Of a stretch of 64,000 bases of DNA, positions 17,796 to 26,981 are shown one piece after another. The notes under the pieces were generated by a model. It saw only the letters and a program-made list of their open reading frames with translations. It searched no databases and was not told where the DNA came from. How positions within the stretch are numbered: the first letter of the stretch is position 1; each line of letters begins with the position of its first letter. Made by a program: the position numbers and the translations under genes. Origin of the DNA: Planctomycetaceae bacterium (lineage in GTDB: Bacteria; Planctomycetota; Planctomycetia; Planctomycetales; Planctomycetaceae); the NCBI GenBank assembly GCA_021732995.1, contig JAKFWA010000119.1:1-64000 (forward strand), written 5' to 3'.

Positions 17796-18347
17796 GTGTC
17801 GCACTCATTAGCAACGTTCGGTTCGGGGTGCTTCTGGTGTACGGAAGCAGTCTTTCAGCAGGTTGCGGGCGTAAAGTCCGTCGTTTCAGGTTATTCCGGC
17901 GGCCAGATGGCGAACCCGGATTATCGGTCGGTGTGCAACGGTAACACCGGTCACGCCGAATGCATCCAGATCGAATTTGATCCTGATGTCATCGCGTATT
18001 CAGACCTCGTTGGCATGTTCTTCAAGTCGCACGATCCGACAACGCTCAATCGCCAGGGGAACGATGCGGGGACGCAATACCGGTCTGTCATTTTCTATCA
18101 CAGCGACGAGCAGAAGCAGACCGCCGAGAAATGGATTAAGGAACTGGACGCGGCCAAGATCTTCCCGAGCCGCATTGTGACGCAAGTGGCTCCGGCAGTG
18201 ACGTTCTATCCTGCCGAGCAGTACCACCAGAACTACTACCAGTCGAACTCCGGACAGTCTTATTGCCACTTCGTCATCGCCCCGAAGCTGGCAAAGTTCC
18301 AGAAAGAATTTCGAGCCAAATTGAGGCCGGAAGTGATCGAGGAATGA
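17796..18347 (+). CDS. msrA: Peptide methionine (S)-S-oxide reductase MsrA
   Basis: 183 residues. Repairs methionine-S-sulfoxide in proteins using thioredoxin. GSGCFWCTEAVF holds the catalytic cysteine (residue 12) and the family tryptophan; YSGG, TGHAECIQIEFDP, QGNDAGTQYRSVIF and AEQYHQNYY are the standard MsrA blocks. I place the start at the GTG at 17796, preceded by AGGAGAG; an in-frame TTG at 17775 is poorer. The C-terminus lacks the paired resolving cysteines of E. coli MsrA, apart from one cysteine in SYCHF. Divergently transcribed from the PSD1 gene; single gene. Confidence 0.95.
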   Translation: MSHSLATFGSGCFWCTEAVFQQVAGVKSVVSGYSGGQMANPDYRSVCNGNTGHAECIQIEFDPDVIAYSDLVGMFFKSHDPTTLNRQGNDAGTQYRSVIFYHSDEQKQTAEKWIKELDAAKIFPSRIVTQVAPAVTFYPAEQYHQNYYQSNSGQSYCHFVIAPKLAKFQKEFRAKLRPEVIEE

Positions 18348-18671
18348 CGCGACTGTCGGAACGCTGCAGCGCGCCTGACGCAGATTTCTGCGGTCGTCAA
18401 GTGACGCTCTGGATCAAGCTGGCCTTCGGAACATGCATTCTCAGGGTGGGGCACAATTCGGGCTGGTGTTACTTGGCTCGATTAGCTCAGATTGTGAAGC
18501 TTCGATGCGTCGGACAACTGTTCCGATTCGAGGCAAGACACTTCAACGACTGGTTGTCTGTTAGCGCGAATAGATGAATCGCAGAAATTTCGGTTAACGC
18601 CGTGTCGAGTTCAGGCTGCGGGGAGCGGCCTCGCCGATCGGCGTCGAGTGAAACGCAGATTGGGAGTTCAA
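18348..18671. other. Intergenic region, nothing recognised
   Basis: 324 bp between msrA and the adenylate kinase gene. A stretch near 18473-18540 superficially recalls a tRNA but does not fold. I see no open frame with coding character and no terminator with a U-tract. Confidence 0.5.
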
Positions 18672-19310
18672 ATGGCCGGGAATCGCTATCAAACCGTGCT
18701 GCTGTTCGGCGCACCGGGTTCAGGTAAGGGAACGCAAGGCAAAATCATCGGCCGGATTCCCGGGTTCTTCCATCTTTCGTGCGGCGACGTGTTCCGGTCC
18801 CTCGATATCAACAGCACCGAAGGCAAGGTGATTTACGAGTACAGCTCGACGGGTCGACTAGTACCCGACGATGTCACGATTCGCGTCTGGAAGCGCCACC
18901 TCGACGCGCTCACCGTTCTGTCTCACTACAAGCCTTACGAAGACATCCTGATTCTGGACGGCATTCCGCGGAATCAGCATCAGGCGGAACTCGTGAAGGA
19001 GCACATTGACGTGCTGCAGATCGTGCATCTGGTCTGTCGCGATGAAGACGCAATGGTCCACCGTATCCGCCGCCGGGCAATTCGCGAGAACCGTGCTGAC
19101 GACGCCTCCGAGGACGTGATTCGTCGACGATTCCATGTCTACGAAGAGGAAACCCGGCCAGTCCTCGAGTGCTACCCGAAGGAGCTGATCTCTGAAGTTG
19201 ATGCGATCGGCCCGCCGTCTGACGTTCTCTTGAAAGTGCTGAATAACATTGTGCCCATGCAGAACACGCACTTTCAGACAAAGCTGAAGCAAAGCGCCGA
19301 AGGGGCTTGA
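18672..19310 (+). CDS. Adenylate kinase family protein, short-LID type
   Basis: 212 residues. The P-loop GAPGSGKGTQG is at the N-terminus, followed by FHLSCGDVFRS (NMP-binding), STGRLVPDDV, and ILDGIPRN in place of the usual DGFPRT. The LID arginines lie in RRRAIRENRADDASEDVIRRRF; this is the short LID without a zinc site. The protein should phosphorylate AMP or another NMP with ATP in the cytosol. The Phe-to-Ile and Thr-to-Asn changes in the DGFPRT element are unusual, so a paralogue with altered specificity is possible. GGGAG seven bases before the ATG at 18672 sets the start; an upstream in-frame codon at 18648 is not needed. Confidence 0.85.
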   Translation: MAGNRYQTVLLFGAPGSGKGTQGKIIGRIPGFFHLSCGDVFRSLDINSTEGKVIYEYSSTGRLVPDDVTIRVWKRHLDALTVLSHYKPYEDILILDGIPRNQHQAELVKEHIDVLQIVHLVCRDEDAMVHRIRRRAIRENRADDASEDVIRRRFHVYEEETRPVLECYPKELISEVDAIGPPSDVLLKVLNNIVPMQNTHFQTKLKQSAEGA

Positions 19311-19337
19311 GTTACGCCGATCAAGTTGCGCGAGGAT

Positions 19338-19712
19338 TCAATCCCTCAAATGCCAGCTCACGGCTTTCTCAAGCATTCCCACGGCTTGGGAAACGCTGTC
19401 CGTGTGACCTTTGACCCAAGCCTCGGGCCAGGGTTCCTGATCCTTTGGCAGCGGTGCTTCAATAAAGTACCAGCGAGTTTTGGCTTGCACGACTGCTAGC
19501 GCAGGTGCGCGCCGATCGTCTTTCTGCAAAAGCAGCAGGTCGGTTCCCACTGTCGCCGCCCAGACGAATTGCGAGGAGGTCTCTTCTTCAAGAGCCTGCA
19601 GCAGATTCAGCATCAGCCGACCAACGGGTTCCGATGCGGGTTGGTCGCGCACATCCTGATAGAACTCCACGAGCGATTGCGGGCATTGCGCGGTCACGCG
19701 GCGAAGGAGCAT
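19338..19712 (-). CDS. Small hypothetical protein
   Basis: 124 residues, no signal peptide, no family recognised. It is leucine-rich and slightly acidic, with SQFVWAATVGTDLLLLQ and TRWYFIEAPLPKD, and could be a small alpha/beta domain. An ATG at 19712 with AGGG eight bases upstream and a sensible codon pattern support a real gene. It lies downstream of a strong terminator, so it is transcribed on its own, and its stop is 27 bp from the stop of the convergent kinase gene. Confidence 0.6.
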   Translation of the reverse strand: MLLRRVTAQCPQSLVEFYQDVRDQPASEPVGRLMLNLLQALEEETSSQFVWAATVGTDLLLLQKDDRRAPALAVVQAKTRWYFIEAPLPKDQEPWPEAWVKGHTDSVSQAVGMLEKAVSWHLRD

Positions 19713-19736
19713 GGCTGGCCCTGAAGAGGAATGAGA

Positions 19737-19772
19737 AACAAAACGGCCTCGCGTTCATTGAACCGCGAGGCC
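19737..19772 (-). terminator. Intrinsic terminator of the TPR gene
   Basis: On the minus strand a perfect 9-bp stem GGCCTCGCG/CGCGAGGCC (19764-19772 and 19745-19753) with a 10-nt loop is followed by GTTTTGTTTC. It lies 20 bases after the stop of the TPR gene. Confidence 0.88.
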
Positions 19773-19791
19773 GTGAATCTTTTATGAATGG

Positions 19792-22700
19792 CTACTTCTT
19801 GGGAGCCGCAGCGGGGGCCGCCGGAGCAGCGGCAGGTTTGGGAGCGTTAGCCGCTGGCGGAGCCGCGTTCACCGGAGCCGGTGCGTTTGCCGCCGGGGCA
19901 TCCTTGGCTGGCTCGCCGCCTTCCTTCTTGGCCGCTCCCGCGTCGCCAGTGGCCTGATTCAGCAAGTCCGACTTGCGGGTGTAAGGCTTGTTGAGCCGAA
20001 TCGCGACGGATTCCTCAACCAACTCGTTGTACTTCGCGACCATGTCGGGACCGTTGAGCTGCGGAGCCAAGGCCAGCGTTGCCTTCAAGAGTTGCTCTGC
20101 CGTGAGTACTGCCGCCTTGTCTTTGGTGAGTTTGTACTTCTGCAAGATGCAGTCACAGAGGGCGTACGTTGCGTCGTAGTACTGCGGCGGCTTCTTCTGC
20201 ATCCTGGAGAGGCGATTGCGCAGTGCGGTCCATTCGTCGATCGCCTTGGTCCACGCGGCGACATCGGTTTTCGCCGTTTCAGCTTTGGCTTGAGCAAGAC
20301 GGCATTTCTCCACGAGGGGCTCCAGCGCCGGATTGTTCTTAGTGTCTTCGATCAGAGCCTCGATTTCCTTTAACGCTTCGTCAAACTTGCCTTCGTTTCG
20401 GAGTAGCCCAGCCAACTGTGAACGCACGCGAATCATGGCCTGCGTACCTGTCGGGCCTTGTGGCAGGAAGCCTGGCTCAGCTTTCCGCGCAACGATTCGC
20501 ACAAACTGGTCGCGAGCTTTCTCGTTCTGGCCGAGCGTCAGCAGGCTCTCGGCAACATAGACGCTACCAGCCAGTGACAACTGCTTGCGAGCGGCGAGAT
20601 TGCCGATCAGCGCGGTCCAACGCTCATCGAGATCGCTGCGCTTGCTTTCGGCGGCAACCTTCTTGTCGTTGAGCTTCTTGCGCTCGTCGTCGAGTTTCGC
20701 TTTCTCGGCGGTCTGCTTGTCCTTGTCTTCCTTCTTATTAGCCTTATCCGCCGCTTCGATCAGCTTCTCGACGTCTCCAATACGCTTGTCGATATCGGCG
20801 AGTCCCTTCTCTTCTTCAACGACCGCCAGCTTGGTTTCCTTCAACGCCTTGTCGAGCATCTTGGCGTAATCAACCAGAGCGCTGTTCACGAAGGCCGCGT
20901 CGGTGCCTTGCGCGTTCACGAGAACAGATGCGATGCCGATGATCTTGGGGAGACTGTCATCCTTGGCGAGGCTCAAGTGAGAACGCAGCGCACCGAAGAT
21001 TTGCCGCATCATCAGCGGATCCAGACTTGGCGGGTTCAATTTCACAACCGCATCCGCGAGCGGATCAAGGTAAACGAGCGCCGGTTCAAATTTGCCGGAT
21101 TCCAAGGCCATTTCGCCGAGAATTGTTTTGGCTTCCAAGAGAGACCGCGGTGGCTGCTCGCCGGCCTTTAACTGCTTTTCCTGGCCAGCAACGCTCTTGA
21201 CGAGTGCTTGCTCAGCCTTGGTGCGCGCGTCCGAGAGCACCTTTGGATCGGCCCCCTGCTTGTTGCGGTCGCCTAGATATCGACGCCAGTACGTCTGGCC
21301 TGCGTAATACAGAGCGATCGGATAACGGGCAGACTCAGGGTTGACGGACTCAAAAGTCATCAAAGCGGTGGGAACATCGCCGATAACCTGAGCGGCTTGT
21401 CCCTTGGCGATGCGCGCATCGTCGGCTTCGGGCCGAGTCGGCCAGCGTTTCATGGTGTCTTCGGCAAGATCATTCAATTGCTTGACCGCCGCCTGCGTTT
21501 TGGGCTGGTCAGTGCCGCGGCTGGCGTTGGCGTAGATCTGCAACGCGGCTTGAACGCTCAATGCCCCGGCTTCCGGAGAAAATGCTGCGTTCGCATTCTC
21601 CTTCACCAGCTCCTGCGAGGTCGTAATGCAGTCTTCCGGCTTGGCCCCCATCAACTGGGCATAAGCCAGTTGGAATCGCACCTTGCGGATCTTTTCGGCG
21701 TCTTTGGCCTTGTCAGCGAGTTCAATGGATTTGGTGTATGCGGCGATGGCATCACCCCATTGAGCACCCGCGACGGCCTCCTGGGCGACTGCCATGCCTT
21801 CATCGAAGCTGGCGATCTCGACGGCTGATTCGCCGCCCTTGACCTCACCCTGATACTGGCGGCGAAGCAGAATGGCTTCGTTCTTGTATTCACTCGGTAC
21901 CTTCGCGATTTCGGAGAGCGTCTTGAGGATCTTGCGGAAGGCATCTTCGCGCGGCTTCGCTGTCAGATCCTTCGTCAGCGAGATCTGGTGCTTTGTGAAC
22001 TCCAACGCGATGCCCTGATATCCGGGCATGTTCTTCATCTTCTGGTGCTTCTTGAGCCACTCCTCGGCCTGAGTCGCGAACTCGTTAGTAGCACCTTTCT
22101 TCTTCAGCAGCAGCAGGTAAGAGTTCTCAACCTGCAGAAATAATTCTTCCAGGCCTGGAGCCTCACCCGCGCCGGTTGCCGACAGGACTTCTTCGTAGAT
22201 GTCCAAGGCTTGCTTGACGTCGCCGAGTTCATCCACGCATCGACCGTGCCACATGTGCGAATACACGCCGACGACGGTGGCTTTATACCCCTGATAGATG
22301 TCATCGAATTTCTTGCCGGCGCCGGTCAACAGGTCGCGACGAGGTTTCGCTGCCGCGTCCGTGTAGGTCATGGCCTCGAAGTAGTCGAGCAGCGCCAGGT
22401 TCATGCGCGCCTCGTTCCATGCATCTTCGGCATCCTTCAACTCGTTTTCTTCTTCGGTTGGCTTGCTGCGAATTGTCTTGCGGATCACCGGAGGCTTCTT
22501 GACTCCCGGCTTGGCGCCGGTCTTCGGAGCGTCTTTCTGCTTTTGCTTTTCGCGGAGTTCAAAGAACAGCTTCTGAGCACGGTCGACGGTTTGAAGTTGG
22601 TGCTTTCGCGATTCGATGAGGTACTTGCGTGCTTCTTCGTACGCGGCCTTCTGTTTGGCAGGGTCCTTGATGACCTTGGCTTGTCGGATCCCGTAAGTAC

Positions 22701-23067
22701 CGCGATCGGAGAGCATGGAGCCAAACGCATCGATGGCCTCGGGCACGGCTTCGTGCTGCGGATTGGCCTTCAGGAAGGTGGCGAAATGCGCCGTAGCTTG
22801 ATCCAGACGCTGGTTAGCCTGCTCGGAGTTAAACGCCTCGGTGGCCGAAATGACGCGACTCAATGCCATTTCGAGTTCGAAGGAGGTCGCCAGTTCGTCT
22901 GGCAGTTTGCCTGCTTTGGCTTTTTCCAGATACAGGACGGCCATCTCGCCGTAGCCCTTGCTGCGCAACGCGCTCAGGTATTCGGAATAAGGCTCGGCAG
23001 CCGAAGTGATGACGGGAAGCGAGGACGCGCCAGCGAGAAACAGAAGTGAGAAGAGCTTGCGTTTCAT
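19792..23067 (-). CDS. Secreted TPR/coiled-coil protein of unknown function
   Basis: 1091 residues. ATG at 23067 starts a Sec signal peptide (LFSLLFLAGASSLPVITSAA). The body is all-helical with TPR-like units, for example GMAVAQEAVAGAQWGDAIAA followed by YTKSIELADKAKDAEKIRKV, and WRRYLGDRNK later. A strongly charged coiled coil lies near residues 750-815 (LADIDKRIGDVEKLIEAADK and following). The tail is Ala/Pro-rich with about 40 residues of low complexity ending in APKK, perhaps a wall- or membrane-facing linker. It is probably a periplasmic scaffold; no enzyme motif is visible. A monocistronic unit bounded by the terminator at 19737-19772. Confidence 0.75.
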   Translation of the reverse strand: MKRKLFSLLFLAGASSLPVITSAAEPYSEYLSALRSKGYGEMAVLYLEKAKAGKLPDELATSFELEMALSRVISATEAFNSEQANQRLDQATAHFATFLKANPQHEAVPEAIDAFGSMLSDRGTYGIRQAKVIKDPAKQKAAYEEARKYLIESRKHQLQTVDRAQKLFFELREKQKQKDAPKTGAKPGVKKPPVIRKTIRSKPTEEENELKDAEDAWNEARMNLALLDYFEAMTYTDAAAKPRRDLLTGAGKKFDDIYQGYKATVVGVYSHMWHGRCVDELGDVKQALDIYEEVLSATGAGEAPGLEELFLQVENSYLLLLKKKGATNEFATQAEEWLKKHQKMKNMPGYQGIALEFTKHQISLTKDLTAKPREDAFRKILKTLSEIAKVPSEYKNEAILLRRQYQGEVKGGESAVEIASFDEGMAVAQEAVAGAQWGDAIAAYTKSIELADKAKDAEKIRKVRFQLAYAQLMGAKPEDCITTSQELVKENANAAFSPEAGALSVQAALQIYANASRGTDQPKTQAAVKQLNDLAEDTMKRWPTRPEADDARIAKGQAAQVIGDVPTALMTFESVNPESARYPIALYYAGQTYWRRYLGDRNKQGADPKVLSDARTKAEQALVKSVAGQEKQLKAGEQPPRSLLEAKTILGEMALESGKFEPALVYLDPLADAVVKLNPPSLDPLMMRQIFGALRSHLSLAKDDSLPKIIGIASVLVNAQGTDAAFVNSALVDYAKMLDKALKETKLAVVEEEKGLADIDKRIGDVEKLIEAADKANKKEDKDKQTAEKAKLDDERKKLNDKKVAAESKRSDLDERWTALIGNLAARKQLSLAGSVYVAESLLTLGQNEKARDQFVRIVARKAEPGFLPQGPTGTQAMIRVRSQLAGLLRNEGKFDEALKEIEALIEDTKNNPALEPLVEKCRLAQAKAETAKTDVAAWTKAIDEWTALRNRLSRMQKKPPQYYDATYALCDCILQKYKLTKDKAAVLTAEQLLKATLALAPQLNGPDMVAKYNELVEESVAIRLNKPYTRKSDLLNQATGDAGAAKKEGGEPAKDAPAANAPAPVNAAPPAANAPKPAAAPAAPAAAPKK

Positions 23068-23294
23068 CAGTTCCATCCAAACAAGTTCGAAATCTGAAGA
23101 CACAGTCCGGAATTGCGACGCATTCTGACGGATCAACCGCCGGGACTTCATCCCGGCAGCCTCTCGTTATCAGAGCGTTCCTCACCGAGTGCAATGGCAC
23201 CACACGATGTTAGAGAGCGTCCGACATGGTTGCGATGCAAATGACCGTGCCCGTGGGTCGCATTTTCGCAAGATCGTCACGACCCGCTGAGAGG
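23068..23294. other. Intergenic region with a small hairpin and the word ACGCATTCTG
   Basis: 227 bp between two minus-strand genes. It contains ACGCATTCTG at 23118-23127, also present in the elements at 8927 and (inverted) 55955, and a 7-bp hairpin GCCGGGA/TCCCGGC at about 23139-23157. The promoter of the TPR gene must lie here. Confidence 0.45.
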
Positions 23295-26200
23295 CTACGA
23301 CTCCAGCCGCTGCCGGATTTCCTGATAGACGTCTTCGCAGTGCGTGCGCAGATCGGCGACGAGTTCCGCAATGGCGCTCAATTGGTCCGACTTCACGCAT
23401 TCCTCGACTCGTGCGGCGTGTTCCATCGGGATTTCGGCACAGATGGCTCGCATGTTTCCGAGAATCGTGTGAGCGGCTCGGCGAGCGGTCGCGGAATCCT
23501 TCTGCGCGAGTGCTCCATCCAGAGCCTGCATCAACACCGGACACTCCTGCAGCACGGCGTTCAGTACTTCATGCAGCAAGGCGATGTCGCCGCCAACGAC
23601 GTCGCTAGCGCGGTCCCAGTTGATGAATTTGGTGTTGGCTGCGGCGCGCGCGGCAGAGGTCGCTGGTGACTCTGCGGGCTGGTCGCTGCAGTTGATTCGT
23701 CCGTTGGCATCTTGAGAACTGCAGAAAGCCGCCAGCTTCTCGAACAGCAGCGGAGCACGAATGGGCTTCGTGACGTAGGCGTCCATACCAGCGTCTAGGC
23801 AACGTTCTTCGTCACCCTTTAGAGCGTGAGCAGTCAGGGCGATGATCGGCGTGCGGCGTGTTGAACCAGCCTCCAGTCGCCGGATCTGGCGGGTGGCTTC
23901 GAGACCGTCGAGGTCGGGCATCTGGACGTCCATCAGAATGACGTCGAAGGCGCGTTGCCCCCAGGTATCGACCGCCTGACGCCCGTTGTTCGCAATGGTG
24001 ACCTGATGGCCCCACTTTTCGAGCAGGGCGACGGCGAGCTTCTGGTTGACTCGACTGTCTTCGGCCAGCAGCACGTTCAGGCTGCGGGAATGCTGCGGCC
24101 GCCGTTCCGTTGGGGCGTGGTCCTCCTCAACGCGCTGTACTGCCAGCACATCCACGAGTGAGTCGAACAGTTCAGACTGCTTGACGGGCTTCGTCAGGTA
24201 CGCGGCTACTCGTAAGCCTCGGCGGCGGGCAATCTCCGTTGCATCCTGCCGGGAGGTCATCAGTATCACGGGGCTCGCGGCGTCACCGCTTGCCTGCAGG
24301 CGTTCTACCAACTCGAAGCCGTCGATCTCCGGCATATCGAGATCGCTGAGGATCAGGTCGAACGGACGGCCCAGTTCGCGTGCGGCTTCGAAGGATTGAA
24401 AGGCCGACATACCACCTTCCACGATGACCGGCACGATCGACCAGCTACGCAGCATCTCATCCATGATGAGTCGATTGGTCGCGTTGTCGTCGACGACCAG
24501 AATGCGCTTTCCGGTCAGGCAATCCGTTGAACGGTGGACTAACTGCGACGCGTCCTGCGGAATGCCGAAGACTGCGGTGAAGTGAAACGTGCTGCCGCGG
24601 CCGACAGTACTTTCCACCCAAGTCTTGCCGCCCATCAGTTCAACGAGACGCGTTGAGATCGCCAACCCGAGGCCGGTGCCCTCGAAACGGCGGGTCAATG
24701 ATGTATCGACCTGCTCGAATGCCTCGAAGATCTTGCTGAGCTTGTCCTCGGGAATGCCGATGCCGGTGTCACGTACGGCGAAGTGCAGCACGATCTGAGA
24801 ATCATCCGGCTGAAAGAGGGTGGGAGTTGTGTTGGTCCATCGTGAGACGTCCACCAGAACTTCGCCGACTTCCGTAAACTTGACCGCATTGCCGACGAGG
24901 TTCACGACAACCTGCCGCAGGCGGCCTGCGTCGCCGACCAGCAATTCTGGTACGTCGGGAGCAACGTGGCAGGCGAGTTCCAGCTTGCCGCGATGGGCCC
25001 GCACAGCCAGCGACTTCAGAGTGTCGCCGAGGCTTTCGCGTAACTGCAGCGGCTGCGGATCGAGTTCCAGTTTGCCAGCCTCGATCTTCGAGAAGTCCAG
25101 AATATCGTTGATGATTCCCAGCAGAGATTCGCCGGACTCTTTGACCAGTGTCAGATATTCACGCTGAGTTTCCGCGAGATTTGAGTCCAGGACTAACTCG
25201 GTCATTCCGATGATGGCATTCATCGGTGTGCGGATTTCATGGCTCATGTTGGCCAGAAAGTTGCTTTTTGCGGTGCTGGCAGCTTGAGCGGCGTCGCGGG
25301 CTTCCTGCATCGCCTGCTGAGCGTGCTTGTGGTCTGTAATGTTGTGAGACATCCCGAAACTGCCGGTGATAATTCCGTGTTCGTCGCGAATCGGCATGCG
25401 GGTAATTAGAAGCCAGCGTTCTTCACCGTCGGACCAGCGCACGAATTCTTCTTCGCCGATGATCGATTCTCCGGTCGAAGTGACGTGATGATCCAGTCTG
25501 CGAACGCGCTCGGCGTACTCAGCAGGAAAGTAGTCGTCGGCAAGACGACCAACCGCTTCGGATGGATCGGACAGCCCCAACCGCTCAGCCATCGCGCGAT
25601 TGATGCGGAGATAACGCCCTTCAACGTCCTTGAAAAAGATATTGTCCGGGATGTTGTCCATCAGCGACCGCAGCAGGAAGCGTTCGCGTTCCAGAGCCTC
25701 TTCGGTGCGTCTGCGAGGCGTCACGTCCCAGAAAATACCTTGCGTACCAACGAGGGCTCCGTTGGCGTCGTAGACGGGCGTCTTGAGCACGTGCGCGTAG
25801 CGTTTCTCCCCGTCCGGGGTCATATGCGACTCCGTCGCTTCGAACACCGTGCCGGTCCCCATAACTTCTGCGTCGTCGGCGGTGTATTTGTCAGCGAGTT
25901 CCTTCGGGAACAGGTCGTAATCGGTCTTGCCGAGGATGTTCTCGAACGTCGTGCTACGTGATTGCAGATAGCGCAGGTTGGCGTAGGTTACTCGCCCCTG
26001 CAGGTCTTTGCGGTACAGGTTCATCGGCAGGTTGTCGACGAGCGATTCATACAAGGCTTCCGAGTCACGCAGTTTCTGTTCGACCTCACGCCGCCGTTGC
26101 AGCTCGTCTTCGTGAAGTCGATTGGCTCGCGCCAAATCCTCGATTGTCGTGAGCAGAACATTCAGGAGCTCCTCGCGCGACGTCTGAACTTCGCCATACA

Positions 26201-26627
26201 GCGTCGACGGAGCAGGAGTTGCCTCCGAGTCGGGATCTGATGTTGTTGAGCCGTCGCGCGAATGACTGCGCGCCAGGCACTGATTGACGCGAGTCAGGAC
26301 GATGTCCAGCGGCATTTCTTCGGACAGGTACCCGTTTGCTCCGGCCGCCAGCACAGACATCACATTCGGCGGGGAAATCTGCATCGCGTTGAGCAGCACT
26401 GGAATCTGCTGGTGGCCCTGGTTGCGCAGCTCCCGGCAGAACGCGACGCCGGTGATCTGGGGAAGGTCCCAGTCTGCGACGATCAATTGCACCGGGAGCT
26501 GAGCTGCGGCGGCGAGGCCTTCTGTTGCAGAGGTGGCTCGCACCACCTCGTTGCCAGCGGCTCGCAGGGCGTCGGCGATGGCTTCGGTGCGAGTGGTCGG
26601 GTATCCGACGATCAGAATATGCGTCAT
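23295..26627 (-). CDS. Hybrid sensor histidine kinase (REC-PAS-PAS-HisKA-HATPase-REC-REC-HPt)
   Basis: 1110 residues, no membrane segment, so a cytosolic phosphorelay hub. Order: REC1 (1-120, Asp52 in VADWDLP), a short coil, PAS1 (190-310), PAS2 (315-440), HisKA with His463 in MSHEIRTPMNAIIGM, HATPase_c (565-690; N box NLVGNAVKFT, G1 DTGIGIP, G2 GTGLGLAI), REC2 (707-830, Asp762), REC3 (850-970, Asp900 in ILMDVQMPDLDG) and a C-terminal HPt (about 1015-1105, His1053). The HPt motif reads AHTILGNMRAI rather than the usual HxLKG, so its competence is worth testing. The REC1 domain implies an upstream kinase feeds in. No cognate DNA-binding regulator is adjacent. Divergent from the Hsp70 gene. Confidence 0.93.
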   Translation of the reverse strand: MTHILIVGYPTTRTEAIADALRAAGNEVVRATSATEGLAAAAQLPVQLIVADWDLPQITGVAFCRELRNQGHQQIPVLLNAMQISPPNVMSVLAAGANGYLSEEMPLDIVLTRVNQCLARSHSRDGSTTSDPDSEATPAPSTLYGEVQTSREELLNVLLTTIEDLARANRLHEDELQRRREVEQKLRDSEALYESLVDNLPMNLYRKDLQGRVTYANLRYLQSRSTTFENILGKTDYDLFPKELADKYTADDAEVMGTGTVFEATESHMTPDGEKRYAHVLKTPVYDANGALVGTQGIFWDVTPRRRTEEALERERFLLRSLMDNIPDNIFFKDVEGRYLRINRAMAERLGLSDPSEAVGRLADDYFPAEYAERVRRLDHHVTSTGESIIGEEEFVRWSDGEERWLLITRMPIRDEHGIITGSFGMSHNITDHKHAQQAMQEARDAAQAASTAKSNFLANMSHEIRTPMNAIIGMTELVLDSNLAETQREYLTLVKESGESLLGIINDILDFSKIEAGKLELDPQPLQLRESLGDTLKSLAVRAHRGKLELACHVAPDVPELLVGDAGRLRQVVVNLVGNAVKFTEVGEVLVDVSRWTNTTPTLFQPDDSQIVLHFAVRDTGIGIPEDKLSKIFEAFEQVDTSLTRRFEGTGLGLAISTRLVELMGGKTWVESTVGRGSTFHFTAVFGIPQDASQLVHRSTDCLTGKRILVVDDNATNRLIMDEMLRSWSIVPVIVEGGMSAFQSFEAARELGRPFDLILSDLDMPEIDGFELVERLQASGDAASPVILMTSRQDATEIARRRGLRVAAYLTKPVKQSELFDSLVDVLAVQRVEEDHAPTERRPQHSRSLNVLLAEDSRVNQKLAVALLEKWGHQVTIANNGRQAVDTWGQRAFDVILMDVQMPDLDGLEATRQIRRLEAGSTRRTPIIALTAHALKGDEERCLDAGMDAYVTKPIRAPLLFEKLAAFCSSQDANGRINCSDQPAESPATSAARAAANTKFINWDRASDVVGGDIALLHEVLNAVLQECPVLMQALDGALAQKDSATARRAAHTILGNMRAICAEIPMEHAARVEECVKSDQLSAIAELVADLRTHCEDVYQEIRQRLES

Positions 26628-26981
26628 GAATCAGTTCCGTCCGCGAATAACACGTGAATTATCGCAGTCAGACTGTGAGGGCACCGAGCGGGTTCCTCAA
26701 GTCGATTGATCCAGGCAGGCAGTCGAATGTCCGGGTCGCGATGCTGGGTCAGTTCTAATTGACCGGAGAATCGATCACGTCACGTTCCACGGCCGGTGAC
26801 GAAGTGACAGGCGGCGTCTGAACAGATGCGCGACTTGAACCCGATTGGATTAGCACTGCTTGATTCACCTTCACACCAGCGTCAGAATGGGCAGCCTCCA
26901 AAATCTGTGGAATCTCGCGTTTCGTCAAAAACACTTCCGATCCCGATTTCATCTCTGGGCAACATCTCAAAAGGGACGTCA
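26628..26981. other. Intergenic region between divergent kinase and Hsp70 genes
   Basis: 354 bp. It must hold both promoters. I looked for a CIRCE operator (TTAGCACTC-N9-GAGTGCTAA) before the Hsp70 gene; only a TTAGCACTG half-like word near 26849 is present, with no second half. Nothing else was recognised. Confidence 0.5.

Noticed and set aside
18473-18540. tRNA-like stretch with GATTAGCTCAG and GATTCGAGG
   Set aside because: No acceptor stem pairing, no anticodon stem of five pairs, and the T-loop lacks the TTCRA pattern in register.
26840-26865. CIRCE-like heat-shock operator before the Hsp70 gene
   Set aside because: Only one imperfect half (TTAGCACTG) is present; the inverted second half is absent.
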